A DNA stretch of 64,000 bases from Isosphaera sp. (GTDB lineage: Bacteria > Planctomycetota > Planctomycetia > Gemmatales > Gemmataceae): positions 35,210 through 99,209 of the forward strand of contig PNKH01000012.1 in the NCBI GenBank assembly GCA_013822345.1. The letters run 5' to 3'. This document shows positions 50,344-58,681 of the stretch, in pieces. Within the stretch, counting starts at the first letter, position 1. Each line of letters opens with the position of its first letter. Position numbers and translations under genes: made by a program. A model generated the notes under the pieces. It was not told where the DNA came from. It did no database searches and saw only the letters and a list, made by a program, of their open reading frames with translations.

Positions 50344-51909
50344 ATGTCGACGTCCGTGAACCGCCGGGCGTTCATCGCCGGCACCGCCGCGGCCGGGGCT
50401 GCCCTGTCGCTCCCCGCGGCCAGCTACGCCCGGGTCCGGGCCGCCAACGAGAAGGTCCGCATCGGGTTCCTCGGGACCGGCGGCCGGTGCCAGCAGCACA
50501 TCGACGTGATCGTCGACATGCGGGACGAGGGGAAGCCGGTCGACCCGTTCGCCGTCTGCGACGTGTGGGACGGGGACGAGTCCCTCGGCGCCCGGCGGAA
50601 CGACCCGAAGAAGCGGACCGGCCGCGGGCTGCTGCCGAGCGCCAAGACGTGCGGCATCCCGGCCGACGCCGGCAAGGGCCGGGTGTCGAAGGACTACCGG
50701 ACGATCCTGGACAACAAGGACGTGGACGTGGTGTGCATCGCCACCCCGGACCACTGGCACGCGAAGATGGCGATCGACGCCATGGAGCGCGGCAAGGACG
50801 TGTACCTGGAGAAGCCGATGACCAAGACGATCCAGGAGGCGATCCTGGTCGTCGACGCGGCGGTCAAGCACGGCCGGACGGTGACGGTCGGGGTGCAGAG
50901 CATGGCCGACCCGACCTGGCGGGAGGCGTACAACTACATCAAGGCCGGGAACCTCGGGCACGTCCTGCAGGGGCAGACCAGCTACTACCGGAACTCGTCG
51001 GTCGGGCAGTGGCGGTACTACCCGCTGAAGAAGGACATGACCCCGGCGAACATCGACTGGCGGATGTTCCTCGGGTGCGACTTCGAGGTCGGCGGGCAGA
51101 AGCTCGGGCCGACCCCGGAGGAGATGCCGTTCGACCGGGCGGTGTGGGGCCAGTGGCGGTGCTACTGGCCGTTCGGCGGGGGGATGTTCACCGACCTGTT
51201 CGTCCACCAGACGACCCACCTGATCGCGGCCATGGGGGTGCGGTTCCCGGCCCGGGTGACCGGCGGCGGCGGGCTGTACATGGAGTACGACGGGCGGGAC
51301 GTGCCGGACGTGGCGACGGTGGTCGCCGACTACAACGAGGGGTGCCAGGTCGTCATCTCGGCGACGATGTGCAACGACACCCAACTGGGCGAGGTGATCC
51401 GCGGCCACCTGGGGACGATCCGGTTCACCGGCGGCGGCGACTACATGGCCGGGTTCGAGGTGCACAAGCAGGTCCCGGCCGGCCGCCCGGCGAAGCCGGC
51501 GGGGGCGCCCGAGGACCCGCCGGTCCACGTGTTCCAGAACCCGCAGAAGGGGAACGCCACCCGGGCCCTGTGGGAGAACTTCCTGGACTGCTGCCGGGCG
51601 GCCGACAAGGTGAAGCGGCGGGAGACGCTGTCGACCCCGGAGCTGGGGGCGGCGGCGTTCGCGACGGTGAACATGGGGGTGCAGAGCTACCGGTACGGGA
51701 AGGTGCTGCACTGGGACGCGGAGAAGCGGGCCCCGAAGGACGCCGACCAGTCGTGGGCCGGGATCTGGGAGCAGCGGAGCAAGAAGCGCGGCAAGCCGAA
51801 CCAGGTCATCGGGTGGGAGGGCGGCGACAAGGGGAGCCTGCTCACCCCGCCGGACTACCAGAAGCTGGAAGGCCCGTGGGTCGGCGGGAAGGACCCGGCG
51901 GGGTCGTGA
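50344..51909 (+). CDS. Gfo/Idh/MocA-family oxidoreductase with Tat signal
   Basis: 521 residues. The N-terminal NRRAFIAGTAAAGAALSLPA is a twin-arginine signal. The NAD(P)-binding fold begins at VRIGFLGTGGRCQQHI, followed by VVCIATPDHWHAKMAIDAM and the signature EKPMTKTIQEA. The C-terminal substrate domain includes GGGMFTDLFVHQTTHLIAAMG. Exported members of this family are strongly expanded in planctomycetes and are thought to act on sugars or cyclitols in the periplasm. The ATG at 50344 lies 8 nt after an AAGGAGA site. Confidence 0.93.
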   Translation: MSTSVNRRAFIAGTAAAGAALSLPAASYARVRAANEKVRIGFLGTGGRCQQHIDVIVDMRDEGKPVDPFAVCDVWDGDESLGARRNDPKKRTGRGLLPSAKTCGIPADAGKGRVSKDYRTILDNKDVDVVCIATPDHWHAKMAIDAMERGKDVYLEKPMTKTIQEAILVVDAAVKHGRTVTVGVQSMADPTWREAYNYIKAGNLGHVLQGQTSYYRNSSVGQWRYYPLKKDMTPANIDWRMFLGCDFEVGGQKLGPTPEEMPFDRAVWGQWRCYWPFGGGMFTDLFVHQTTHLIAAMGVRFPARVTGGGGLYMEYDGRDVPDVATVVADYNEGCQVVISATMCNDTQLGEVIRGHLGTIRFTGGGDYMAGFEVHKQVPAGRPAKPAGAPEDPPVHVFQNPQKGNATRALWENFLDCCRAADKVKRRETLSTPELGAAAFATVNMGVQSYRYGKVLHWDAEKRAPKDADQSWAGIWEQRSKKRGKPNQVIGWEGGDKGSLLTPPDYQKLEGPWVGGKDPAGS

Positions 51910-51920
51910 GGCAAACCGTT

Positions 51921-51998
51921 TAGCCGCGACGCGGAGTCCGCGGAGGGGAGCGCGCCGGAGACGGCGCGCTCCCCTCCGCGGACTCCGCGTCGCGGCTA
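51921..51998. repeat. 78-bp palindrome after the oxidoreductase gene
   Basis: Perfect 36-bp arms (51921-51956, 51963-51998) with a 6-nt spacer, the longest perfect arms in the window. It starts 11 nt after the stop codon. Confidence 0.93.
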
Positions 51999-52029
51999 CG
52001 CGGGGTTCCGAACGTCGTCGGGTGTCCGT

Positions 52030-52248
52030 CTAGCTCGCCGCGTTGCGGCGGGGCGATGTTGCGTCGCCCGAGAGCATGGTCCGTCACACGGCCCGGGGAG
52101 GGCTGTTCCAGCACCGCTGTCGGCCGAACTTGTTCGGCCAACCCGGCCGTCTGGGGCAACCTCGCGGGTCGCGGTTCGGCCGGGTTGGCCGAACAAGTTC
52201 GGCCGGCGGTGCCGCGAGCCCTCCGCGGCCACAGGTCGGGAAGTAGAC
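52030..52248 (-). repeat. Structured dispersed element, copy C (candidate ncRNA)
   Basis: In inverted orientation relative to copies A and B. In the common orientation, P1 upper part is AGGGCT/AGCCCT, where A has AAGGCT/AGCCTT and B has ACGGCT/AGCCGT. P2 is GCACCGC/GCGGTGC. The inner helix has 27-bp perfect arms (52122-52148, 52178-52204) of new sequence, and the apical hairpin is AACC-GCG-ACC-CGC-GA-GGTT. P5 is GGGCGA/TCGCCC around CGCAACA, P6 is GCCGC-aac-GCGGC region, and the end is GAGCTAG. Transcribed strand unknown. Confidence 0.8.
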
Positions 52249-52268
52249 GGGACACCCGAGGCGGAGCG

Positions 52269-52296
52269 GGCGGCCGGGGCTCACCCCCCGGCCGCC
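52269..52296. terminator. Hairpin between arsR and structured element copy C
   Basis: Arms GGCGGCCGGGG/CCCCGGCCGCC (11 bp) around CTCACC. It is 7 nt past the arsR stop and 20 nt outside copy C. It could end arsR transcription or be part of the element. Confidence 0.6.
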
Positions 52297-52303
52297 TCGC
52301 GCT

Positions 52304-52687
52304 TCACGCCCGCTTGAACAGCACCTCCAGCCCGCCGAACCCGATCCGCGGCTCGGCCCCGTCCGGGAACAGCTCGGCGATCAACCCGTCGAGGCCGGCC
52401 GGGTCGATCCGGTAGAAGTTGAACTTCCCGTCCCGCCGGTAGTCGATCAGCCCGGCCTTCTTGAGCTGGTTCAGGTGGTGGCTGACGGCCGGCTGCGACT
52501 GCCCGAGCCGGGCCCCGATCGCCGACACGCTCATCTCCCCGTTGCGGGTCAGCAGCAGGAGGATGTACAGCCGGGACTTGTCGGCCAGGCTCTTGAACAC
52601 GTCGGTGAGGCCGCGGAGCGCCCGGTCCGGGAGGCCGGGGACCGGGGACGGTTTGGGTGCGGTAATGACGGTACCCGTTGATTCCAT
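52304..52687 (-). CDS. ArsR-family winged-helix regulator
   Basis: 127 residues. LTDVFKSLADKSRLYILLLL and the recognition-helix segment IGARLGQSQPAVSHHLNQLKKAGLI (quoted in parts: SQPAVSHHLNQLKKAGL) are typical ArsR. It has no cysteine at all, so the classical thiolate metal site is absent; the inducer may not be a metal. The C-terminal tail (FPDGAEPRIGFGGLEVLFKRA) is conserved-looking. It follows dapA on the same strand with a 92-nt gap that contains a promoter and an inverted repeat, so it is probably transcribed separately and autoregulated. Confidence 0.9.
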   Translation of the reverse strand: MESTGTVITAPKPSPVPGLPDRALRGLTDVFKSLADKSRLYILLLLTRNGEMSVSAIGARLGQSQPAVSHHLNQLKKAGLIDYRRDGKFNFYRIDPAGLDGLIAELFPDGAEPRIGFGGLEVLFKRA

Positions 52688-52730
52688 GTCGCCCGCCGGG
52701 AGGAGGGGCGGCGGGCGGGGCGGCCCGGTC

Positions 52731-52749
52731 GCCTACGAGATTGGTAGGC
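52731..52749. promoter_or_regulatory. Candidate ArsR operator over its own promoter
   Basis: GCCTAC-GAGATTG-GTAGGC, 6-bp arms around 7 nt. On the minus strand it overlaps the -10 region (TACCAA, 52746-52741), which lies 18 nt after a -35 box TTGACT (52770-52765). It is placed for autorepression of arsR. Confidence 0.55.
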
Positions 52750-52779
52750 GCCGGCCGGCGGCGGAGTCAAACGGATCAA

Positions 52780-53673
52780 TTACAGAAGCCCGTGTGCGGC
52801 GAGCGTCTGCCGGACCCGGGCCTCCCCGGCCGCGTCCAGCGGGCACATCGGCAGCCGCATCTCCCCGGACCCGCGGCCGAGCAGCCTCATCGCCGTCTTC
52901 ACCGGGATCGGGTTGGTCGCCACCCCGAGCATGTCCCGGCAGAGCGGGAACAGCCTCCGGTGCAGCCGCTGGGCCTCGGCCACGTTCCCGGCGGCGAACG
53001 CCGTCACCAGCGCCTTCATCTCCCGCGGCACCAGGTTCCCGACCACGCTGACGACGCCCCTCCCGCCGACGCTCATGATCGGCAGGGTCAGGCTGTCGTC
53101 CCCGCTCAGCAGGGTGAGGTCGGAGAGGGCGGCGGTCTGGCTGGCCTGGTCGAGCGACCCGGTCGCCTCCTTCACCGCGACCACCGTCGGGTACTTCTCC
53201 GCCAGCCGGGCGAGCGTCTCCGGGAGGATGTTCGACCCGGTCCGGCCGGGGATGTTGTAGACGACGATCGGCAGGTCGGTGGCCTCGGCGACGGCCCCGA
53301 AGTGGCGGAAGTACCCCTCCTGGGTCGGCTTGTTGTAGTACGGCCCGACCTGGAGGGTGCCGTCCGCCCCGGACCGCTTGGCGGCCCTGGTCATGCGCAC
53401 CGCCTCGGCGGTGGAGTTCGACCCGGTCCCGGCCATCACCTTGAGCCGGCCGCGGGCCTTCTCGCAGACGAACGCGACGACCCGCTCGTTCTCGTCGTGG
53501 GTGAGGGTCGGGGACTCGCCGGTGGTGCCGCACGGGGCCAGGGCGTCGGTCCCCTGTTCGGCGTGCCAGTCCACCAGTTTCGCCAGGTCGTCCCAGTCGA
53601 TCTCGCCGCCGCGGAACGGGGTGACGACGGCGACGGTGACTCCGGCGAACATCTCGCCGCGGGTGGCGGGCAT
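52780..53673 (-). CDS. dapA: 4-hydroxy-tetrahydrodipicolinate synthase
   Basis: 297 residues, standard length. Motifs: [13 protein letters not shown] (phosphate/keto-acid binding), [10 protein letters not shown] (the catalytic Tyr region) and the Schiff-base Lys in [12 protein letters not shown]. It condenses pyruvate and aspartate semialdehyde in lysine and diaminopimelate synthesis. The start [15 protein letters not shown] at 53673 is used; a slightly later Met is also possible. It lies 59 nt downstream of the O-methyltransferase gene in the same direction. Some DapA relatives act on other keto acids, but the motif set fits DapA well. Confidence 0.93.
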   Translation of the reverse strand: MPATRGEMFAGVTVAVVTPFRGGEIDWDDLAKLVDWHAEQGTDALAPCGTTGESPTLTHDENERVVAFVCEKARGRLKVMAGTGSNSTAEAVRMTRAAKRSGADGTLQVGPYYNKPTQEGYFRHFGAVAEATDLPIVVYNIPGRTGSNILPETLARLAEKYPTVVAVKEATGSLDQASQTAALSDLTLLSGDDSLTLPIMSVGGRGVVSVVGNLVPREMKALVTAFAAGNVAEAQRLHRRLFPLCRDMLGVATNPIPVKTAMRLLGRGSGEMRLPMCPLDAAGEARVRQTLAAHGLL

Positions 53674-53732
53674 GGCGGGCTCGGGGTTCGGGGGCGGGCG
53701 ATGGGTCAGGTTACCGGGGGCGGCCGTGCGGG

Positions 53733-54389
53733 TCAATTCTTCCGCGCCAGGGTCAGCCCGTCGGCGAACGGCAGGACGCTGAGTGACACCCGGGTGTCAC
53801 CGTGCAGCTTGGCGTTCAGCGCCCGGATCGCGGCGGTGTCGGCGTCGGTCGCCGCCGGGTCGGCGACCTTCCCGTCCCACAGGGTGTTGTCGACCGCGAC
53901 CAGCCCGCCGGGCCGGACCAGTTCCAGGCACCGCTCGTAGTAGGCGTCGTAGTTCGCCTTGTCGGCGTCGACGAAGGCGTAGTCGAAGGTGCCGGGGGCG
54001 AGGGTGCGGAGGGTGTCGAGGGCCGGCCCGACCCGCAGGTCGATCCGGCCGGCGACCCCGGCCGCCGCCCAGTGCCGGCGGGCGACCGCCGCGTACGCCT
54101 CGCTCACCTCGCAGCAGATCAGCTTCCCCCCGGGCGGCAGGACCGACGCCACCCACGCCGCCGAGTACCCGGTGAAGGTGCCGACCTCGAGGCAGTTCCG
54201 CGCGCCCATGAGTTGCACGAGCATCGCCAGGAACGGCCCCTGCTCGGGGGCGATCTGCCACTCGCCCTCGGGAAGCCGGCCGGTCTCCTCGCGGAGCGCC
54301 CGCAGCGCCTCCGGCTCGCGCAGCGAGACGCCGAGGACGTACTCGTACAGGCGGTCGGTCACCGGCGTCGGGCGGACGAAGTTGTGCAT
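53733..54389 (-). CDS. Class I SAM-dependent O-methyltransferase (caffeoyl-CoA type)
   Basis: 218 residues, the usual size. [19 protein letters not shown] is the SAM-binding motif [40 protein letters not shown] and [15 protein letters not shown] are the metal/substrate motifs of the COMT-like family. It methylates a catechol-like or other hydroxyl in the cytoplasm; the substrate is unknown. The start [19 protein letters not shown] at 54389 matches the family; the frame upstream runs through a palindrome. Confidence 0.92.
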   Translation of the reverse strand: MHNFVRPTPVTDRLYEYVLGVSLREPEALRALREETGRLPEGEWQIAPEQGPFLAMLVQLMGARNCLEVGTFTGYSAAWVASVLPPGGKLICCEVSEAYAAVARRHWAAAGVAGRIDLRVGPALDTLRTLAPGTFDYAFVDADKANYDAYYERCLELVRPGGLVAVDNTLWDGKVADPAATDADTAAIRALNAKLHGDTRVSLSVLPFADGLTLARKN

Positions 54390-54406
54390 CGGTCGGCTCG
54401 CGGGGT

Positions 54407-54503
54407 GTAGGGTGGGCCGAGCCGGCGCCCCGCCGGCGAGTCCCACCGGGCGTCGGCGGTGGCGGGACTCGCCCGGCGAAGCGCCGGGCTCCGCCCACCC
54501 TAC
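54407..54503. repeat. Imperfect long palindrome
   Basis: GTAGGGTGGGC...GCCCACCCTAC outer arms, with CCGCCGGCGAGTCCCACC matched by GGTGGCGGGACTCGCCCGGCG inside. It overlaps the last codon region of the HMA gene on the minus strand. Confidence 0.75.
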
Positions 54504-54829
54504 CCGGTCGGGCCGGTGAGGAGTTTGGTCTTCGGATACCCGGCCTTCAGAACCACCCGCTCGACCTCGGCGAGGTCGAACTTGGCCCGGTCGGTGACGG
54601 TGAACCGGGCCTGGCGGGTGCGGCGGTCGGCGACGATCGAGGTCTGCTCTACCCACGGTAGAGTGGCGAGGGCGGCGGCCACCTTCGCCGGGCACGTCCC
54701 TCACGTCATCCCGGGCACCTTCACCACCACCTGGTTCGGCCCGTCGGTCGGCATCGGCACGTCCGGCGCCTCCGTCCCGCACCCGGCGAGCAGCCCGGCC
54801 GCGGCGGCCAGGGCGAGTCCGAATCGCAT
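54500..54829 (-). CDS. HMA-domain lipoprotein with in-frame UGA, putative selenoprotein
   Basis: 109 residues if UGA (54703-54701) is read as selenocysteine at position 43. The N-terminus MRFGLALAAAAGLLAGC is a lipoprotein signal (lipobox LLAGC). The body is a heavy-metal-associated domain: VVVKVPGMT-U-GTCPAKVAAAL, with the HMA motif GMTCxxC changed to GMTUxxC, then VEQTSIVADRRTRQARFTV and VERVVLKAGYPKT. The frame is continuous on both sides of the UGA, and the second metal-binding Cys is intact. MerP/HMA-type selenoproteins with UxxC are known from environmental sequence surveys. It would bind a metal or thiol-reactive ion on the outer face of the membrane. A nonsense mutation remains possible. 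Confidence 0.7.
54660..54703 (-). promoter_or_regulatory. Candidate bacterial SECIS just after the UGA
   Basis: Two alternative hairpins follow the UGA. In one, GAGGG/CCCTC with an inner CGGC/GCCG stem has a loop starting with G about 14 nt from the UGA. In the other, GTGGC/GCCAC has a 10-nt loop with G in second position, 23 nt from the UGA. The second fits the known bSECIS spacing of about 16-37 nt. Confidence 0.45.
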
Positions 54830-55012
54830 GGCGAGTCCTCCGGTGGGTGAGACGGGGGGATTGTAACACGCCGGGGGCGGTTCGTCCGGTTCTGCCGGTC
54901 GCCCGGCCGGGCCGCACTTGCGGTTGCCGATGCGACGCCGTTCGTGTTCTGATCCGCGGCCCGGCCGCCGATCCGACCCGGTGGCCCCGGATTCGCCCGC
55001 AGGACGCCGCGC

Positions 55013-58000
55013 ATGCCCGGCCCGATCACCCTCGCCCCGCCCACCCCGCCGCGCCGCCGGTGGCCGCGGCGGCTCGCCGCCGCCGCCGTACTCCTGCTGG
55101 TCGCGGTGTGGTTCGCCCCGGCGGTGGTGGCGAACACGTCGCTCCGGAACCGCCTCGCCCGGTCGGCGGCCGCCGACCTGAACGGCACCGTCGAGGTCGG
55201 CGCGGCGTCGCTCGGGTGGTTCTCCCCGGTCGAGCTCCGCGACGTCACCCTGACCGACGCCCGGGGCCGCGTCGTGGCGCGGATTCCGAAGGTCACGTCC
55301 GGGAAGCGGCTCGCGTCGCTCCTGTGGGACCGGTCCGACCCCGGCGAGTTCACCTTCGACCGGCCGGCGGTCGAGGTGGTGTGCGGCGCGGACGGCACCA
55401 ACGTCGAGGACGTGTTCCGCACGTACCTCGCGGACGACGGCAAGCCGACCGGCCCGACCCGCACCCCGGTCGCGCTGAAGGTCGTCGGCGGGACGGTCAC
55501 CGTCCGCGACGCGGCCACGGGCAAGGCCGGCGAGGTCCGCGACCTGGACGCCACCGTCCGCGTCCCGGCGTCCCGGGCCGAGCCGGTCGCGGTGGCGGCG
55601 TCGGCGAACGCCCCGGGGCGGGTCGAGGTCGACGCGGCGCTCGGGCCGGCGAGCCGGGCGAAGGTGACCGCGGCCGGGGTCGCGCTGGAGACGGCGGCCC
55701 CGTTCCTCCGCCGCCTCGACCCGACCGTGACCGCCGCCGGGTCGCTGTCCGCCGGCTTCACCGCAGCGTGGGGCGACGGCGCCGCGGCCGTCGAGGGGAC
55801 GGTCGGGGTGAAGGACCTGGCGGTCACCGCCCCCGCCCTGGACGGCGAAACCCTCCGCCTCGCGTCGGCCGAGTTGCCGCTCAAGGTCGCCGTCGCCGGC
55901 CGGGCGGTGCGGGTCGACCGGGCGGACCTCACCTGCGACGTCGGCGCCGCGTCCGTCGCCGGCACGTTCGACCCGGCCGAGCCCCTCGACCGGCTGCTGG
56001 TGCGACCCGGGGTGCGGCTCGGGGCGACCGTCGACGTGGCGAAGCTGGCGGCCGCGCTGCCGAAGCTGCTGCGGGTCCGCGACGGGACCGCGTTCCGCGA
56101 GGGGAAGCTGACGGTGAAGGCCGAGAGCACCGCCGGGCCGGCCGGGACGGCGTGGGCCGGCGGGGTGACCACGTCCGCGGTGAAGGCCGTCCGCGACGGG
56201 CGGGAGATCGTCTGGGACGAGCCGCTGGCGGTCGAGTTCGCCGCGACGGTGCGCGCCGGGGAGTGGCCGACGTTCGACCGGCTGACGTGCAAGTCCGACT
56301 TCGTCGCGGTGAACGCCGAGGTGAAGCCCGACTCGGTCCGCGCCGCGGCGAACGTCTACCTCGACCGGCTCGCCGCCCGCCTGGCCGACTTCGTCGACCT
56401 GCAGGGGGTCGGCCTCGACGGGCAGGGTTCGGTGCGGCTGGTGGTGCGGCGGGCGGCCGGCGGGGCGTTCACCGCCGAGGCGGGGGCCGAGCTGAAGCGG
56501 TTCGCTCTCACCGACCGGACCGGCAAGGGCCTCCGCGAGCCGGACCTGAAGGTGCAGTTGACCGCCTCCGGCACCGCCCCGGACGGCGGCCCGGTCGGCG
56601 TGTCGGCCGCGACCCTCGCGCTCGCCGCCGGGGCCGACGAGCTCCGCCTGTCGCTGGTCGAACCGATCACCGACGCGAAGAACCTGACGGCCGGGGCGGT
56701 CGACGCCCGGCTCGCCGGCGACCTCGGCCGGTGGCGGAGTCGGGCGGCGCTCGTGACCTCCGCGCTCGACGGCTACCAGGTGGGCGGCACGGCGACGGCC
56801 CGCGGGGTGGTGCGGTTCGGGCCGGGGGTCGTGAAGGCGGACCGGCTCACCGTCGAGGTCGACAACATCCGCTTCGTCGGCGCCGGCCTCGACATCGCCG
56901 AACCGCGGCTCGACGCGGTCGCCGACCTCACCGTCAACCGCGCGGCCGGCACCGCGACGTTCGCCGACTTCACGGTCACGTCCGCCCCGCTGAGCGTGAC
57001 GCGCGGGACGCTGGTGGTCGAGGCGCCGGCGGCCGGCCCGCTGGTCGTCCGCGGGTCCGGGCCGGCGGTCACCGACCTGAACCGGCTCGGCAAGTCGGTC
57101 GGCGCCTTCGACCCGGACGGGCCGTCGGCGATGCGCGGCCGCGGGGCCGGGCCGGTCCGGTTCCTGTACGCCGGGGACGTGACCACGTTCGGCGGGGCGC
57201 TCGACGTGACCAACTTCGCGTTCGGCCCGAAGGCCGCGCCGGAGTGGACCGAACCGGTGATGCGGGTCGAACTGGACGGGTCGTACACCCGCTCGACGGA
57301 CACCGTCGCGTTCACGGCGGCGAAGGTCGACCGGCCCGGCCTCGGACTCACGGCGAAGGGCTCGGTCGGGAAGTTCGACACCACGACCGACGCCGACCTC
57401 GCCGGCACCGTGTCGTACGACTGGGCGCAACTGACGCAGAAGCTGCGCGAGCTGCTCGGCGGGGAGTTCGTGGCCGCGGGCCGGGGGTCGAAGCCGTTCC
57501 GCCTGGTCGGCAGCCTGACCCCGCCGGCCCGGCCGGGGTCGCGGGTGCCACCGTCGCCGCTCGCGGGGCTGACCGCGGACGTGGCGGTCGGGTGGGACGC
57601 GGCCCGGGCGTACGGGTTCGACCTCGGGCCGGCGGAGGTGCGGGCGGCGCTGGCGAACGGCGTGGCCCGGGTCAGCCCGGTGTCGGCGACGTTCGGCGGC
57701 GGGAAGGTGACGCTCGAGCCGACCGTGCGGCTCGAGCCGGGTCCCGGTGAGGTGACGTTCGCGAAGGGCCGGGTGGTGGACCGGGCGAAGCTGACCCCGG
57801 CGGCGACGGCCGGGGCGCTCGGGTACGCGCTGCCGGCGGTGGCGAACGCGGCGAAGGCGGCGGGCGAGGTGTCGGTGGACCTGGGCGACAACCGGGTGCC
57901 GCTGTCGGACCCGCGGAAGGCGTCGGTGCGGGGGACGGTGCACGTCCACTCGGCGACGCTGACGGCCGGGCCGGTGATGGGGGTGATCGCGAAGCTGCTC

Positions 58001-58450
58001 GGGGACGACGACGCGGCGATGACGCTGGCGAACGAGCAGGCGGTGCCGGTGCGGGTGGAGAACGGGCGGGTGTACCACGAGGGTTTGGCGATCAAGGTCG
58101 GGGCGTACCTCGTGAGGACGAGCGGGTCGGCCGGGTTCGACGGGACGCTGGACCTGGTGGCGGACGTGCCGGTCCCGGGCGGGCTGGCGAACCCGAAGAC
58201 CAACCCGGTGCTGGCGAAGGCGCTGGCCGGGAAGCGGGTGGCGGTGCCGGTCCGGGGGACGCTCGGCCAGCCGGCGGTGGACGGGCGGGCGTTCCAGGCG
58301 GCGGTGGCGGCGCTGGCCCGCGACGCCGCGAAGGACGCGGGGAAGGAGCTGCTGAACAAGGAGCTGGAGAAGTTCCTTCAGGGGGCGATGCCGGGGGCCG
58401 GCGGCGGGAAGCCCGGCGGGCTGTTCCCGTTCCCCTTCCCGAAGAAGTGA
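55013..58450 (+). CDS. Large AsmA/TamB-like membrane-anchored protein
   Basis: 1145 residues. A single N-terminal membrane helix (about 20-42, RRLAAAAVLLLVAVWFAPAVV) is followed by a long repetitive beta-rich periplasmic body. AsmA-like segments occur at the start (LNGTVEVGAASLGWFSPVEL) and at the end (VPVPGGLANPKTNPVLAKAL, RVAVPVRGTLGQPAVDG), the latter typical of AsmA-like C-termini. The very end is helical, then Gly/Pro-rich. Such proteins form bridges or channels for lipid transfer between inner and outer membrane. The start MPGPITLAPPTPPRRR is the first Met in the frame giving the anchor. Confidence 0.82.
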   Translation: MPGPITLAPPTPPRRRWPRRLAAAAVLLLVAVWFAPAVVANTSLRNRLARSAAADLNGTVEVGAASLGWFSPVELRDVTLTDARGRVVARIPKVTSGKRLASLLWDRSDPGEFTFDRPAVEVVCGADGTNVEDVFRTYLADDGKPTGPTRTPVALKVVGGTVTVRDAATGKAGEVRDLDATVRVPASRAEPVAVAASANAPGRVEVDAALGPASRAKVTAAGVALETAAPFLRRLDPTVTAAGSLSAGFTAAWGDGAAAVEGTVGVKDLAVTAPALDGETLRLASAELPLKVAVAGRAVRVDRADLTCDVGAASVAGTFDPAEPLDRLLVRPGVRLGATVDVAKLAAALPKLLRVRDGTAFREGKLTVKAESTAGPAGTAWAGGVTTSAVKAVRDGREIVWDEPLAVEFAATVRAGEWPTFDRLTCKSDFVAVNAEVKPDSVRAAANVYLDRLAARLADFVDLQGVGLDGQGSVRLVVRRAAGGAFTAEAGAELKRFALTDRTGKGLREPDLKVQLTASGTAPDGGPVGVSAATLALAAGADELRLSLVEPITDAKNLTAGAVDARLAGDLGRWRSRAALVTSALDGYQVGGTATARGVVRFGPGVVKADRLTVEVDNIRFVGAGLDIAEPRLDAVADLTVNRAAGTATFADFTVTSAPLSVTRGTLVVEAPAAGPLVVRGSGPAVTDLNRLGKSVGAFDPDGPSAMRGRGAGPVRFLYAGDVTTFGGALDVTNFAFGPKAAPEWTEPVMRVELDGSYTRSTDTVAFTAAKVDRPGLGLTAKGSVGKFDTTTDADLAGTVSYDWAQLTQKLRELLGGEFVAAGRGSKPFRLVGSLTPPARPGSRVPPSPLAGLTADVAVGWDAARAYGFDLGPAEVRAALANGVARVSPVSATFGGGKVTLEPTVRLEPGPGEVTFAKGRVVDRAKLTPAATAGALGYALPAVANAAKAAGEVSVDLGDNRVPLSDPRKASVRGTVHVHSATLTAGPVMGVIAKLLGDDDAAMTLANEQAVPVRVENGRVYHEGLAIKVGAYLVRTSGSAGFDGTLDLVADVPVPGGLANPKTNPVLAKALAGKRVAVPVRGTLGQPAVDGRAFQAAVAALARDAAKDAGKELLNKELEKFLQGAMPGAGGGKPGGLFPFPFPKK

Positions 58451-58486
58451 CGTTCCTGGAGGGGGGCCGTCCCGGCCGCTGTTCTC

Positions 58487-58645
58487 GGTCTTCACCTCCC
58501 CCCGGGTGGGGGAGGTCGGCGGCGCTTCGCCGCCGGGTGGGGGGGAAGAGCTACCCCGCCGTTCTCGGTCGCCGTTCTACCCGTGTCGCTCTCCCCACCA
58601 ACCCGCCGCTGGCGCGGCGACCTCCCCCACCAAGGGGGAGGTGAA
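58487..58645. repeat. C-rich variants of the CTCTCCCC palindromic repeat
   Basis: CACCTCCCCCCGGGTGGGGGAGGTCGGCGG-type palindromes occur in two facing units (around 58490-58545 and 58585-58642), the second with CCTCCCCCACCAAGGGGGAGG. They fill the gap between two converging genes. Confidence 0.6.
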
Positions 58646-58681
58646 GACCCGGAGCCGGCCGTCCCGGCCGCTGCTTGCGGG

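Noticed and set aside
54500..54682. Independent 60-residue gene starting MAAALATLP
   Set aside because: It has no start signal and begins in the middle of an HMA domain whose first half lies in the same frame directly upstream of the UGA.
54830..58495. Upstream extension of the HMA-protein frame through the AsmA-like gene on the opposite strand
   Set aside because: Only the last 42 codons before the UGA look like a lipoprotein start; the rest is antisense to the AsmA-like gene.
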